A stretch of 64,000 bases of DNA from the NCBI RefSeq assembly GCF_014203755.1, contig NZ_JACHJS010000001.1:3286001-3350000 (forward strand). Reading direction: 5' to 3'. The notes below the pieces were generated by a model, which was not told where the DNA came from, made no database searches, and was given only the letters and a program-made list of their open reading frames with translations. The DNA is from Saccharothrix violaceirubra. Its GTDB lineage: Bacteria > Actinomycetota > Actinomycetes > Mycobacteriales > Pseudonocardiaceae. This document shows, piece after piece, positions 35,045 to 43,657 of this stretch; position 1 is the first letter of the stretch, and every line of letters begins with the position of its first letter. The position numbers and the translations under genes are program-made.

Positions 35045-35832
35045 CCACCGTTCCCGGCAGTGTCTCCGCCGCGTTCGTCGACTCGGCGACCATGCTGCGC
35101 CGCCAGTTGCGGCACCTGGTGCGCTACCCGACGCTCGTCCTGACCGCCGCCGGTGTCCCGGTGGTCTTCCTGCTGCTGTTCGTCCACGTCCTCGGCGGCG
35201 CACTCGGCCGCGGCCTTGACGGCCCGGGCACCTACGTGGACTACGTCGTGCCCGGAATCATCCTGATGACGGTGGCCACCGCGGCCCAGGGCACGGCGAT
35301 CGCCGTCGCGCTCGACATGACCGAGGGCATCGTCGCGCGGTTCCGCACGATGGCCATCGCCCGGATCTCGGTGCTCACCGGTCACGTGCTGGGCAGCCTG
35401 ATCCAGACCATGTTCAGCATCGCCGTCGTCATCGGTGTCGCGCTGCTGGTGGGATTCGAACCGACCGCCGATCCCGGCGACTGGCTCGCCGCGGCCGGCA
35501 TCCTCGTGATGATCACGTTCGCGGTGACGTGGTTGTGCGTCGCACTCGCCATGGTGGCCAAGACCGTCGCCACCGCGAGCAACCTGCCGATGCCGCTGAT
35601 GCTCCTGCCGATGATCGGCAGCGGACTCGTCCCCACCGACTCGATGCCGGCCTGGCTGCGGTGGTTCGCCGACCACCAACCGTTCACCCCCTTCATCGAG
35701 ACCCTGCGCGGACTGCTGACGGGCACCCCGATCGGCGACAGCGCGCTCCTGTCCACGGGGTGGTGCGCCGTCATCACCGTCGGCGGCTGCCTGTGGGCCA
35801 GGAAGCTGTACGACCGCGAGCCGAACCGGTGA
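35041..35832 (+). CDS. ABC exporter permease (DrrB-like, ABC2)
   Basis: A 263-residue ABC-2 permease with six predicted helices, containing YVDYVVPGIILMTVATAAQGTAIAVALDM and the late motif MPLMLLPMIGSGLVPTDSMPAWLRWFADHQPFTPFIE, characteristic of DrrB proteins. Forms the membrane half of the pump. ATG 35041 overlaps the ATPase stop. The DrrAB pair and its regulator interrupt the arsenic gene group. Confidence 0.93.
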   Translation: MTTVPGSVSAAFVDSATMLRRQLRHLVRYPTLVLTAAGVPVVFLLLFVHVLGGALGRGLDGPGTYVDYVVPGIILMTVATAAQGTAIAVALDMTEGIVARFRTMAIARISVLTGHVLGSLIQTMFSIAVVIGVALLVGFEPTADPGDWLAAAGILVMITFAVTWLCVALAMVAKTVATASNLPMPLMLLPMIGSGLVPTDSMPAWLRWFADHQPFTPFIETLRGLLTGTPIGDSALLSTGWCAVITVGGCLWARKLYDREPNR

Positions 35833-35887
35833 GCCGCGGGGTCGCCCCTCGCCGTCCGGTCGTTCGTCGCCGGTTCGAAGCCGAGGC

Positions 35888-36916
35888 TCAGCGATCCGGC
35901 AGTCGGCGCACGACGTGGCGGGCGTCGCGACCGACGCCGCGCACCGTCGCCGACCCCAGGGTCCGCTGCCACTCCACACCGACGAACCCCAGCCCCGGGA
36001 CCACTGTGGACAGCCCGCTCCGGTGGACCGGCCGCCCCCGGCCGTCGAGGGCGCCCAGACCATCCAAATAGGACAGTGCCGGGCGGTAGCCGGTCGCGAG
36101 GACGATCGCGTCGACCCGTTCGCGGGTGCCGTCCGCCCACGTGAGCACGTCGCCGTCGACGCGGGTGAACACCGGTCTGCGGTCGAGGAGCCCGGCGGCG
36201 AACGCGGCGCGCTGGTGCCCGCGGTCGAGGACCGGCGGGTGCGGCGGGTTCCGCAGCAGGCGGCCGACGGGCACGAAGTCCACGCCGGTGGCGGTGATCC
36301 AGAAGTGCACGTCGCGGCCCCACGGTCGCTGCCGCACGAACCGCACCGGCACGCGGGTGGCCAACGTGACGCGGGCGTGCCCCGCGAGTTCGACGGCGAT
36401 CTGGACCGCCGAGTTGCCCGCGCCGACCACCACGACCCGTCGACCGGCGAACGGCGTCGGCTCGCGGTAGCCGGCGGCGTGCAGGAGGGTCCCGGTGAAG
36501 CCGTCGGCCAGGGCGGGCCGGTGCGGTCGACCGAACGAGCCGGTCGCGGCGATCACCCGACGGGCGCGCACCTCCCGCCCACCGACGGTCAGGACGAAAC
36601 CGTCTCCGGCGCGTCGCACGGCGTCGACGCGGTGGTGGGTGCGGATGTCGGCGTCCAGGCCTGAGGCGTAGCGGCGCAGGTAGTCCACGACCTCGTCGCG
36701 ACGCGGGTACCGGTCCGGGTCGCCGTCGAACGCCATACCCGGCAACGCGCTGTACCGGGCGGGGGAGAACAGGGTCAGGCTGTCGTAGTAGAACGGCCAC
36801 GAGCCGACCGGTTCGGCGCCTGCCTCCAGCACCACCGGGGTGCGTCCGGCCCGCAGCAGGGCGTGTGCGGTGGCGAGTCCGGCCTGGCCGCCGCCGATGA
36901 CTGCGGTGTCGATCAC
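35888..36916 (-). CDS. arsO: ArsO-like FAD/NAD(P) monooxygenase
   Basis: A 342-residue flavin-containing monooxygenase-like protein. FAD motif GGGQAGLATAHALLRAG (about 8-24), FYYDSLTLFSPARYSALPG, NADPH motif VVVGAGNSAVQIAVELAG, and ATGYRPALSYL near the end. ArsO proteins of this type accompany organoarsenical resistance genes; the chemical step is not settled. GTG 36916 has GGAGG six bases upstream and overlaps the stop of the broken MFS gene. Last gene of the minus-strand operon starting at 38686. Confidence 0.82.
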   Translation of the reverse strand: MIDTAVIGGGQAGLATAHALLRAGRTPVVLEAGAEPVGSWPFYYDSLTLFSPARYSALPGMAFDGDPDRYPRRDEVVDYLRRYASGLDADIRTHHRVDAVRRAGDGFVLTVGGREVRARRVIAATGSFGRPHRPALADGFTGTLLHAAGYREPTPFAGRRVVVVGAGNSAVQIAVELAGHARVTLATRVPVRFVRQRPWGRDVHFWITATGVDFVPVGRLLRNPPHPPVLDRGHQRAAFAAGLLDRRPVFTRVDGDVLTWADGTRERVDAIVLATGYRPALSYLDGLGALDGRGRPVHRSGLSTVVPGLGFVGVEWQRTLGSATVRGVGRDARHVVRRLPDR

Positions 36917-37381
36917 GAGGTCCTCCGGGTGGTGGCGAGGGAGAGGAAGGCGGTGCCGAGCGTGGTCACGCCCAGCAGTACGAACGCGGACGCGTGGCCA
37001 CCGAGCAGGCGGGCCGGCGCGGTGCCGGCGAACGCGGACGGGTAGAGCACCATCCCCATCGCCACCCCGACCACCAGCCACCCCGCGGCGAACCACACCG
37101 GGTCGTGCGCCGTGGCCACCGCGACCGCCGACCCGACGGCCATCACCACGCGCGGCCCGCGCCGGTCCGGCCACCGCCCGACGGGAATCCCGACCAGCCC
37201 CGACACCGACCGGGCGGCGGAGAACCACGCCGTCAGCGTCACCGCCGACCAGCCCGTGTCGACGGCGATCCGACCCGACAGCACGGGGAAGGCGTAGAAC
37301 AACACGCCACTTCGTGATCCGCGTGGCGCACAGCACCACCAACACCCGCCGCCGTCCCGCGTGCGACGTCCCGGTGACCAC
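36913..37381 (-). pseudogene. Broken MFS transporter gene
   Basis: Two frames together give an MFS-type N terminus: GTG 37381 reads VTGTSHAGRRRVLVVLCATR, then near 37310 the frame shifts by one base to read GVLFYAFPVLSGRIAVDTGW onward. That second frame covers about four helices, with a motif-A-like GRWPDRRGPRV, reaches a mid-protein LYPSAFA, and then passes straight to a C-terminal-type helix, ending after about 155 residues in total; intact family members have about 390. So the gene carries a frameshift and a large internal deletion. The remnant keeps its place between two flavoprotein genes with 6-base and 4-base junctions, suggesting recent decay of an ars-linked efflux gene. Confidence 0.72.
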
Positions 37382-37387
37382 CCCGGT

Positions 37388-38686
37388 TCAGCGGGCGGCG
37401 GGCGCGGACAGCGGGAGCACCTCGGCCGGGGCGCAACAGCCGCCGCCTTCGGCGGGCCCGTCGAACACCCCCGAGCCCCCGCACACCCCGGTCTCCGGCA
37501 GGGTCAGCCCGACCTTCGCCGCCGCCTCGTGATCACCGGCGATCTCCGCGACCACGCTGCGCACCTGCTCGTACCCGGTCAACGCCAGGAACGTCGGCGC
37601 CCGCCCGTAGCTCTTCATCCCCGCCAGGTACACCCCGGGCTCCGGGTGGCGCAGCTCGCGGGCGCCGTGCGGGTACACCGTGCCGCACGAATGGGCGTTC
37701 GGGTCGATCGACGGCGCCAGCCGCACCGGTGCCCGCAGCACCGGGTCCAGGTCCAGCCGCACCTCCGACAGCCACGAGTGGTCCGGCCGGAACCCGGTCA
37801 GCGTCACCACCTCGTCGACCGGCTCCAGCCGGTGCCCGTCCTGCGACACCAGGACCACGCGGTCGCCGGCCCGCTCGACCGCGGCCGTGCGGAATCCCGT
37901 GACCACCTCGACCCGCCCGGCGCGCACCACCTCCCGGGCCTTGAGCCCCAACGCGCCGCGTGCGGGCAACTGGTCGGCCTCGCCGCCACCGAACACGGTG
38001 CCCACCTCGCCACGCCGCAACAACCACACGACGTGTGTGCCCGCCAGTCGCGTCAACGCCACCAACGCGGTCAACGCCGAGTGCCCACTGCCCGCCACGG
38101 CGACCCGCCGACCCGCGTACCGGCCGGCGTCGGCGACCAGATCGGGCACCCGGTAGGAGATCCGGTCGGCGGCCTCGCGTTCGCCGACCGCCGGATATCC
38201 GTCGCCGCCCAGCGGGTTCGGCGAGGCCCACGTGCCCGAAGCGTCGATCACCGCACGCGCCGTGATCCGGTCCTCGCCCGCGGCCGTGCGCACGTGCACC
38301 GTCAACGGTTCGCTGTCCCGTCCCGCGTCCACGACCAGGTCACGGCCCCGACGCGCCACTCCGACCACCTCGGCGCCCACCCGCACCCGGTCACCCAACG
38401 CCTCGGCCAGCGGCGTCAGGTACTCGTCCGCCCACTCCGCGCCGGTGGGGTAGCCGTCCGGGTCCGGAGCGGTCCACCCCCGCGTCGCCAACAGCCGCCG
38501 CGCGGCCGGGTCGACCAGTTCGGACCACCGCGAGAACAGGCGGACGTGGTGCCAAAGCGCGACCGCCGCCCCGGCCCGGTCGCCGGCTTCGAGGACCACG
38601 GGCGTCAGCCCGCGTTCCACCAGGTGCGCGGCGGCGGCCAAGCCGATCGGACCCGCTCCGACCACGACCACCGGAAGCTCGCTCAT
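37388..38686 (-). CDS. FAD-dependent oxidoreductase, Cys-rich tail
   Basis: A 432-residue flavoprotein: FAD motif VVVGAGPIGLAAAAHLVERG at 6-25, an NAD(P)-binding motif VAVAGSGHSALTALVALTR near 190, and PGVYLAGMKSYGRAPTFLALTGYEQ near 360. The last 30 residues carry three to four cysteines (VCGGSG and GGGCCAP), which could bind As(III); this is inference. Such proteins are regular members of actinobacterial ars islands but have no proven reaction. AAGGAG precedes ATG 38686. Divergent from the ArsR-GNAT gene. Confidence 0.82.
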   Translation of the reverse strand: MSELPVVVVGAGPIGLAAAAHLVERGLTPVVLEAGDRAGAAVALWHHVRLFSRWSELVDPAARRLLATRGWTAPDPDGYPTGAEWADEYLTPLAEALGDRVRVGAEVVGVARRGRDLVVDAGRDSEPLTVHVRTAAGEDRITARAVIDASGTWASPNPLGGDGYPAVGEREAADRISYRVPDLVADAGRYAGRRVAVAGSGHSALTALVALTRLAGTHVVWLLRRGEVGTVFGGGEADQLPARGALGLKAREVVRAGRVEVVTGFRTAAVERAGDRVVLVSQDGHRLEPVDEVVTLTGFRPDHSWLSEVRLDLDPVLRAPVRLAPSIDPNAHSCGTVYPHGARELRHPEPGVYLAGMKSYGRAPTFLALTGYEQVRSVVAEIAGDHEAAAKVGLTLPETGVCGGSGVFDGPAEGGGCCAPAEVLPLSAPAAR

Positions 38687-38741
38687 CGTCGACTCCTTCA
38701 TCGAGGGATGCCTATCAAGCGAGCCGGACTCTATAGTCATG

Positions 38742-38765
38742 TGTCGATGGAAGCAACCATAGACA
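38742..38765. promoter_or_regulatory. ArsR operator candidate
   Basis: TGTCGATGG-N6-CCATAGACA: nine-base arms with eight matching pairs, in the divergent region between the flavoprotein operon and arsR-GNAT, 23 bases before the arsR ATG. It could control both directions. Confidence 0.6.
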
Positions 38766-38788
38766 GCTCTCGATATACTGAGGTCGTG

Positions 38789-39625
38789 ATGCCGATAACC
38801 CTCCAGGACGACGATGCCGCCACCTACGCGAAGTGGTTCGCCTGCCTGGCCGACCCCACGCGGGTCCGGCTCCTGCACACCGTCGCCACCCACCCGGACG
38901 AGATGACCGTCGGTGCCCTGGCCGACGCGATCGGCATCACCCAGCCGACCTGCTCCCACCACCTGCGCAAACTCGCCGAGGTCGGCTTCGTCCGCCTCCG
39001 CAAGGAGCGCACCGCCACGCTGGTGTCGGTCAACCCCGCCTGCTGCACGGGACTTCCGCACGCCGCCGACGCGGTCATGGGCACGATCGTCACCCGCCCG
39101 TGCTGTCCCGCCGACCTGCCCGGCGACGTCACGGTGCGTGCCCTGCTCGACGGCGACTGGACCGACGTCCGCCGCATCTACGCCGAGGGCATCGCCACCC
39201 GCGACGCCACGTTCGAAACCGACACCCCGAGCCGCCGCACGCTCGACGCGAAGTGGCTTCCGGACCACCGCTGGGTCGCCGAACTCGACGGCGAGGTGGT
39301 CGGCTGGGCCGCCGCCACGCCCGTCTCGACCCGGGACTGCTACGCGGGGGTCGCCGAGACCTCGGTCTACGTCGCCGCCGGCGCGCGGGGGAGGGGCATC
39401 GGCAAAGCGTTGCTGCACAAGCAGGTCACGGCCGCCGACACCGCCGGACTGTGGACCCTCCAGACCTCGGTCTTCCCCGAGAACCGGGCGAGCATCGCCC
39501 TGCACCACGCCGCCGGCTTCCGCACCGTCGGCGTGCGCGAACGCATCGCCGAACACCACGGCGTCTGGCGCGACACCGTCCTGCTCGAACGCCGCGCCCA
39601 GACCCCGCCGACCTGCCCCTGCTGA
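38789..39625 (+). CDS. ArsR regulator fused to GNAT (ArsN-like)
   Basis: A 278-residue fusion. Residues 10-100 are an ArsR winged helix (CLADPTRVRLLHTVATH, ITQPTCSHHLRKLAEVGFVR) with cysteines at 19, 55, 85, 86, 105 and 106 available for As(III)/Sb(III). Residues 113-275 are a GNAT acetyltransferase of the phosphinothricin/ArsN1 type: acetyl-CoA loop VAAGARGRGIGKALL and NRASIALHHAAGFRTVGV. ArsN1 acetylates arsinothricin or phosphinothricin. The fusion links sensing and detoxification in one protein. GAGG precedes ATG 38789; MEATID... at 38746 is an alternative start inside the operator. Confidence 0.9.
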   Translation: MPITLQDDDAATYAKWFACLADPTRVRLLHTVATHPDEMTVGALADAIGITQPTCSHHLRKLAEVGFVRLRKERTATLVSVNPACCTGLPHAADAVMGTIVTRPCCPADLPGDVTVRALLDGDWTDVRRIYAEGIATRDATFETDTPSRRTLDAKWLPDHRWVAELDGEVVGWAAATPVSTRDCYAGVAETSVYVAAGARGRGIGKALLHKQVTAADTAGLWTLQTSVFPENRASIALHHAAGFRTVGVRERIAEHHGVWRDTVLLERRAQTPPTCPC

Positions 39626-40453
39626 ACCACCGACCGGGTCGGCGGACGCGGTCCCGGTCGACCGCGTCCGTCCGGAGCGCCGAGCCTTCCGCGTCACCGT
39701 CCGGTCGGGATGCTTCCTCTGCCCGACGCCCGGCCGCGCGGTGCGATCGCGTCCTTCCTCCAGAGCCACGAGTGGTCGGCAAGCCCCGCGCCCGGTGCCG
39801 CAGGGCACGGTGTCCGGGATCGCGGTGTCGATGCCTCACGACCCGCCGCCGGCGCACCACGTCCGGCCGACACGGATCTCCCGTGCCCGGAAACGGGCCG
39901 AGCCGATCACCGATCCGGCGGCCCCGGAATCCGATCACCGGGCCGGGGTGCGTCGCCAGGACTTCGTTCGCCGGGCACGTGATCGCGGGCCACCGGCGGC
40001 GGGGCCGGCTTGCCGAGCGCACCGGCCTTGTCGAGGGTGCCGGAGCCCGATCGCCAAGCGGGTGCCGACCTGCGCGGTCGCGGTGACGTCGTCTTCGGCG
40101 ACCGCGGTGACCCCGCCCGAGCGGTGCGGTGCCGTTCCCCGTCGGGCTGTCCGACGCCGAGGCTCGACGGGGGCTCCGGCGCGGTACCGACCTTGATCGG
40201 CGGGCGTCGCCGTGGTCCCGACCAGGGCCTCGCCGATTCCCGGCTTTGCCCGTGCCGCCCCCGCCAGGCTGCCCGTCGGCGGCACGCGGGTCCGGTGTCG
40301 AAACCCGATCGTCGAGCGCGCCGGCCCGGTCCGCGGGCTCGGAATCCGATCACCGCGGACCGGGAGGCCCGTCGTCCCACTTCGCCTGACCGGACCGGGG
40401 GAGGATCCGATCACCGCGGAGCGGGAGGCCCGGGGGCGGGCCGCGACCTCGGG
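39626..40453. other. Gene-poor stretch with GATC-centred repeats
   Basis: About 830 bases with no supported gene. Six related elements with core CCGATCNCC occur near 39902, 39930, 40046, 40300, 40346 and 40407. The last two are extended: both read CCGATCACCGCGGA followed by GCGGGAGGCCCG or CCGGGAGGCCCG. Spacing is irregular. Possibly decayed sequence or a site array between the ars island and the TetR gene. Confidence 0.5.
40340..40435. repeat. Two extended copies of the GATCACCG repeat
   Basis: Positions about 40344-40372 and 40405-40433 share TCCGATCACCGCGGA-c/g-CGGGAGGCCCG, 26 of 27 positions, 61 bases apart, in direct orientation. Confidence 0.65.
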
Positions 40454-41119
40454 TCAGGGTGCGATGCCGAGGTCCGCGGAGAGGGCCTGGAAGCGGGATT
40501 CGGCCAGGGGAGCGGGGTCCCCGCCCAGCCAGGCCAGGTGGCCGAAGGTCTCCAGGACCACCAGGCCGTGGATCGCGGTCCACGCGGTGAACGCCACCGC
40601 CGCCGCGTCCGGGGGCAGGTCGACCGCCGCGGCGAACCGGTCCAGTGCGGTGAGGCTCGGCGGGACCTCCCGCCGTTTCAAAGTGCCACGCCGCCACGCC
40701 TTGATGATCGGCGGCACGAAGGCGGCACCGACCTTCCGGCTGGCGTCCGACGTCGGACCGGACTCCGGGGCCGCGTAGTCGGGGATCGGCGTTCCGTACA
40801 GCAACGCGAACTCGTGCGGGTGGGTCAGCGCCCACTCCCGGTAGGCCAGTGCCGCTGCCACGAAGGCGTCGCCCCGCGCCGCGTCCCGCGCCCGCGCCAC
40901 CTCCTCGGCCAGCGCCGCGAACCCCTCGGTGATCAGGTCGGTCAGCAGCGCGTCCCGGCTCGGGTAGTAGCGGTACAGGCCCGCCGGGCTCATCCCGATC
41001 GACACCGCCACCGCGCGCAACGACAGCGCCGCGCCGCCGCCCTCCCGCAGGTGGGCCAGCGCCGCCGCCTTGATCTCGGCCGACGTCTGCTCCCTGAGCC
41101 GTTCCCGCCTGTTCGCCAT
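40454..41119 (-). CDS. TetR-family regulator (WHG domain)
   Basis: A 221-residue regulator. HTH: LRAVAVSIGMSPAGLYRYYPSRDA at about 35-58; C-terminal segment TAWTAIHGLVVLETFGHLAWLG is the WHG-type ligand domain. ATG 41119 follows a region without a strong ribosome-binding site. Divergent from the DUF4386 gene with a symmetric four-half-site array between them. Confidence 0.9.
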   Translation of the reverse strand: MANRRERLREQTSAEIKAAALAHLREGGGAALSLRAVAVSIGMSPAGLYRYYPSRDALLTDLITEGFAALAEEVARARDAARGDAFVAAALAYREWALTHPHEFALLYGTPIPDYAAPESGPTSDASRKVGAAFVPPIIKAWRRGTLKRREVPPSLTALDRFAAAVDLPPDAAAVAFTAWTAIHGLVVLETFGHLAWLGGDPAPLAESRFQALSADLGIAP

Positions 41120-41139
41120 GGTGTGTGAGGGTAGCGCGT

Positions 41140-41208
41140 TGCGATCGGTGTTCGCAGTGCGATACTTTGAAAGTGTGAACACTGATCGCAGTGTAGTTGC
41201 TGATCGCA
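41140..41208. promoter_or_regulatory. Symmetric array of four TGCGATC half-sites
   Basis: TGCGATC at 41140, TGCGATA at 41158, then GATCGCA at 41184 and 41202. Both the inner and outer pairs are centred on position 41174, and half-sites are 18 bases apart on each side. The longer arms TGCGATCGGTGTTC (41140-41153) and GAACACTGATCGCA (41177-41190) match at 13 of 14 positions. Likely binding sites of the adjacent TetR. Confidence 0.75.
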
Positions 41209-41912
41209 ATGCAAGTGGTGGACGCGAAAGCGTCCCGGGGCGGGCGACCGCGATGTTGTTGCTGGTGGAGGGGCTGCTGCTGTTCGTCCCGCTGGTCATC
41301 CTCGGGGCCGCGGTGGACTGGCCGGCCAGCCTGGGCGAACCCGCCGCCGCGGTGCTGCCGCGCGTGGCCGAGAACGAGACGGCGCTGCGGCTCGGGTACG
41401 TCCTCTACCTCGCCTACTCGGCGTTGTTCCTGCCGGTGGCGCTGTGGGCCACGGTGACCCTCGCCCCGGACCGGCAGGACTCGCGACCGGCCCGGCTCGG
41501 CCTCGCGTTCGCGGCCCTGTCCGCGCTGGCACGATGCGTCGGCATCGTCCGGTGGCTCACCACCATGCCCGACCTCGCGCACGGCTGGCAGGAGGGTGGG
41601 AACCGGGAGGCGATCGAGGTGCAGTACGACGCGCTGAACTCGTTCGCGGGCGGTGTCGGCGAACTGCTCGGTGTGTCGCTGTTCGCGGCCGGGTGGCTGC
41701 TCTGCCTGGCCGGGATCGCCGACCTCCCGGCGTGGCTCAGGGGCTTCACCGTCCTCACCGCCGCCGCCCTCGCCCTGCCGCTGGTCGAGCTCCTCGGCGT
41801 CGACGCGGGCGCGCTGATCAGCGTCGGCAGCGCGACGGTCCAGGTCTGGTTCCTGGTCGCGGCGGTGTACGTCTTCCGGAGCGCCCGGGGATCACGTCGG
41901 TCGGTCGCGTAG
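41175..41912 (+). CDS. DUF4386 membrane protein
   Basis: A 245-residue protein of the DUF4386 family with six predicted helices: RATAMLLLVEGLLLFVPLVI, YVLYLAYSALFLPVALWATV, and later ALPLVELLGVDAGALISVGS. Function of the family unknown. The start is uncertain: GTG 41175 keeps the RATA residues before the first helix but lies in the middle of the operator array; ATG 41253 would give a 219-residue protein starting in the first helix. Divergent from, and probably repressed by, the TetR at 40454. Confidence 0.75.
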   Translation: MNTDRSVVADRNASGGRESVPGRATAMLLLVEGLLLFVPLVILGAAVDWPASLGEPAAAVLPRVAENETALRLGYVLYLAYSALFLPVALWATVTLAPDRQDSRPARLGLAFAALSALARCVGIVRWLTTMPDLAHGWQEGGNREAIEVQYDALNSFAGGVGELLGVSLFAAGWLLCLAGIADLPAWLRGFTVLTAAALALPLVELLGVDAGALISVGSATVQVWFLVAAVYVFRSARGSRRSVA

Positions 41913-42516
41913 GTCGCGTTCCGAAGGTGACACAGCCGAAAGCCGGAGCGGGCACGGTCGGGTCCGGCTCTGCCGGCCCCGGCCGGCGACGTCCGGTCGG
42001 GAGGCGGACCGCCGGGGGTCGGTGACCTCGCCGGGCCCGAGGAGGTCGGCGCGTCCGCGGGCCGACGCGGGGTCGACGGCGTCGTCCAGGCCGCTCGGAG
42101 TTCTTGTCGGGTCCGGGCGGCCGGGCGTGGAGCGACCGGCGGCGGGTCGGTCGTCACGAGCGGACGCCGGGCGATGGCTGTCCGGGCGGCCTGGTACCGC
42201 ACTCGGTGACGCTGTCCGGGCCGTTTCTCCGGTGCGCCGTCGACCTGCCCGCCGGCCATGGCCGATCGCCGCCCCACGCCAGGAGCCGGACTCCCCGGAA
42301 CCACTCCCGCCGCGCGGACGTCGTTGTGGCTGACGTCGCAGCGGTTCCGCAGGCCCGCATCGCGTCGTCCGGCGGCATCGACAGGAACAACGACGTGCGG
42401 CACGGCACAGGCGCACCGACGACAGCGGGGGAGTGGACGACACCCGCGATCGCGATCAACGGCGCGGCGAGAGCCGATCCGCGGTCCTCGTGCCGGCAGT
42501 CTGCCAGTATCCCTGC
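41913..42516. other. Intergenic stretch without supported gene
   Basis: About 600 bases, very GC-rich. Open frames exist on both strands but none has a ribosome-binding site, domain or membrane pattern. Nothing else is seen except the presumed promoter of the GntR gene at its right end. Confidence 0.4.
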
Positions 42517-42870
42517 GTGATCAGCCTCGATCCGGTATCCACCGTGCCGCCCTACGAACAGGTGCGCTCGCAGTTCGCGCGCAAGATCACCGACCGCGAA
42601 CTGGCCGTGGGCACCCGGCTGCCGACCGTGCGCGCCCTCGCCGCCCAGCTCGGCATCGCGGTCAACACCGTCGCCCGCGCCTACCGCGAACTCGAGGAGG
42701 CCGGCCTGATCGAGACCCGCGGCCGGGCGGGCACCGTGGTCAGCGCGGCGGGGGAGCGCAGTCGCGAACGCGTCCTGCGGGCCGCACGCGGTTACGCGAC
42801 CACGGCCCGGGAACAGGGCCTCACGACCGAGGAGGCGCTGGAGATCGTCCGGGCGGTGCTCGCCGACTGA
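42517..42870 (+). CDS. GntR-family regulator (YtrA type)
   Basis: A 117-residue short GntR protein: PYEQVRSQFARKITDRELAVGTRLPTVRALAAQLGIAVNT is the winged helix, followed by only a short helical tail (RERVLRAARGYATTAREQGL), as in YtrA-type regulators. GTG 42517 was chosen because MISLDPVSTVPPYEQ matches family N termini. It is 22 bases upstream of a TetR gene; elsewhere in this window (55821) these two domains are fused in one protein. Confidence 0.88.
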   Translation: MISLDPVSTVPPYEQVRSQFARKITDRELAVGTRLPTVRALAAQLGIAVNTVARAYRELEEAGLIETRGRAGTVVSAAGERSRERVLRAARGYATTAREQGLTTEEALEIVRAVLAD

Positions 42871-42892
42871 TCGGGAGCCTTAGGGTTGGGTC

Positions 42893-43657
42893 GTGGCCAC
42901 CGAACACAGCGGCACCGGCGACCCCGCGCGCACCCTGGCCCTGCTGTGGCGCACGGCCGAACCCGTCGCCCGCAAGGGCCGCCCCGACCTGGGCGTGGAC
43001 CGCATCACGGCCGTCGCCGTGGAGATCGCCGACACCGACGGCCTCGCCGCGCTGTCGATGCGCCGCGTCGCCGAACGCCTCGGCGTCGGCACGATGTCGC
43101 TCTACACCTACGTGCCCGGCAAGGGCGAACTCGTCGACGTGATGGTCGACCTGGTCAACGGTGGCACCCCGCGCCCCGACGACGTGCCGGGCGGCTGGCG
43201 CGGTCGGTTGACCCGCATCGCGCACGACAACTGGGACCTGCACCTGCGGCACCCGTGGCTGCTCCAGGTCGCGGGCCACCGTGCCGTCCTCGGCCCGAAC
43301 GTGGCCGCCAAGTACGACTACGAACTGCGTGCCCTCGACGGGATCGGCCTGACCGACGTGGAGATGGACGCGGTGCTGTCACTCGTCCTCGGGCACGTCC
43401 GGACGGCCGCCCGCCAGCACGTGGAGACCGCGCTCACCGCGCAGCGCACCGGTCTCACCGACGGCCAGTGGTGGGAGGCCGCCGCGCCGATCCTGGCCCG
43501 CGTGCTCGACCCGGCGCGGTTCCCCACCGCCGCGCGCGTCGGCCAGGCGGCGGGCGAGGCCCACGACGCGCCCTACGACGCGTCGCACGCGCTCGGCTTC
43601 GGCCTGGACCGCATCCTCGACGGCGTGGCCGCGCTGATCGCCTCGCGCGCTCAGTAG
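42893..43657 (+). CDS. TetR-family regulator (TetR_C_1 type)
   Basis: A 254-residue regulator. HTH MRRVAERLGVGTMSLYTYVPGKGE at about 58-81, preceded by a long N-terminal arm (ARTLALLWRTAEPVARKG) typical of TetR proteins acting with antibiotic exporters. The C-terminal domain contains HLRHPWLLQVAGHRAVLGPN. Resembles the TetR half of the GntR-TetR fusion at 55821. No exporter is directly next to it. Confidence 0.9.
   Translation: MATEHSGTGDPARTLALLWRTAEPVARKGRPDLGVDRITAVAVEIADTDGLAALSMRRVAERLGVGTMSLYTYVPGKGELVDVMVDLVNGGTPRPDDVPGGWRGRLTRIAHDNWDLHLRHPWLLQVAGHRAVLGPNVAAKYDYELRALDGIGLTDVEMDAVLSLVLGHVRTAARQHVETALTAQRTGLTDGQWWEAAAPILARVLDPARFPTAARVGQAAGEAHDAPYDASHALGFGLDRILDGVAALIASRAQ

Noticed and set aside
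37239..37484. Short minus-strand protein spanning the MFS and flavoprotein ends
   Set aside because: Low-complexity Arg/Gly translation; explained as a shadow of the broken MFS gene and its neighbour.
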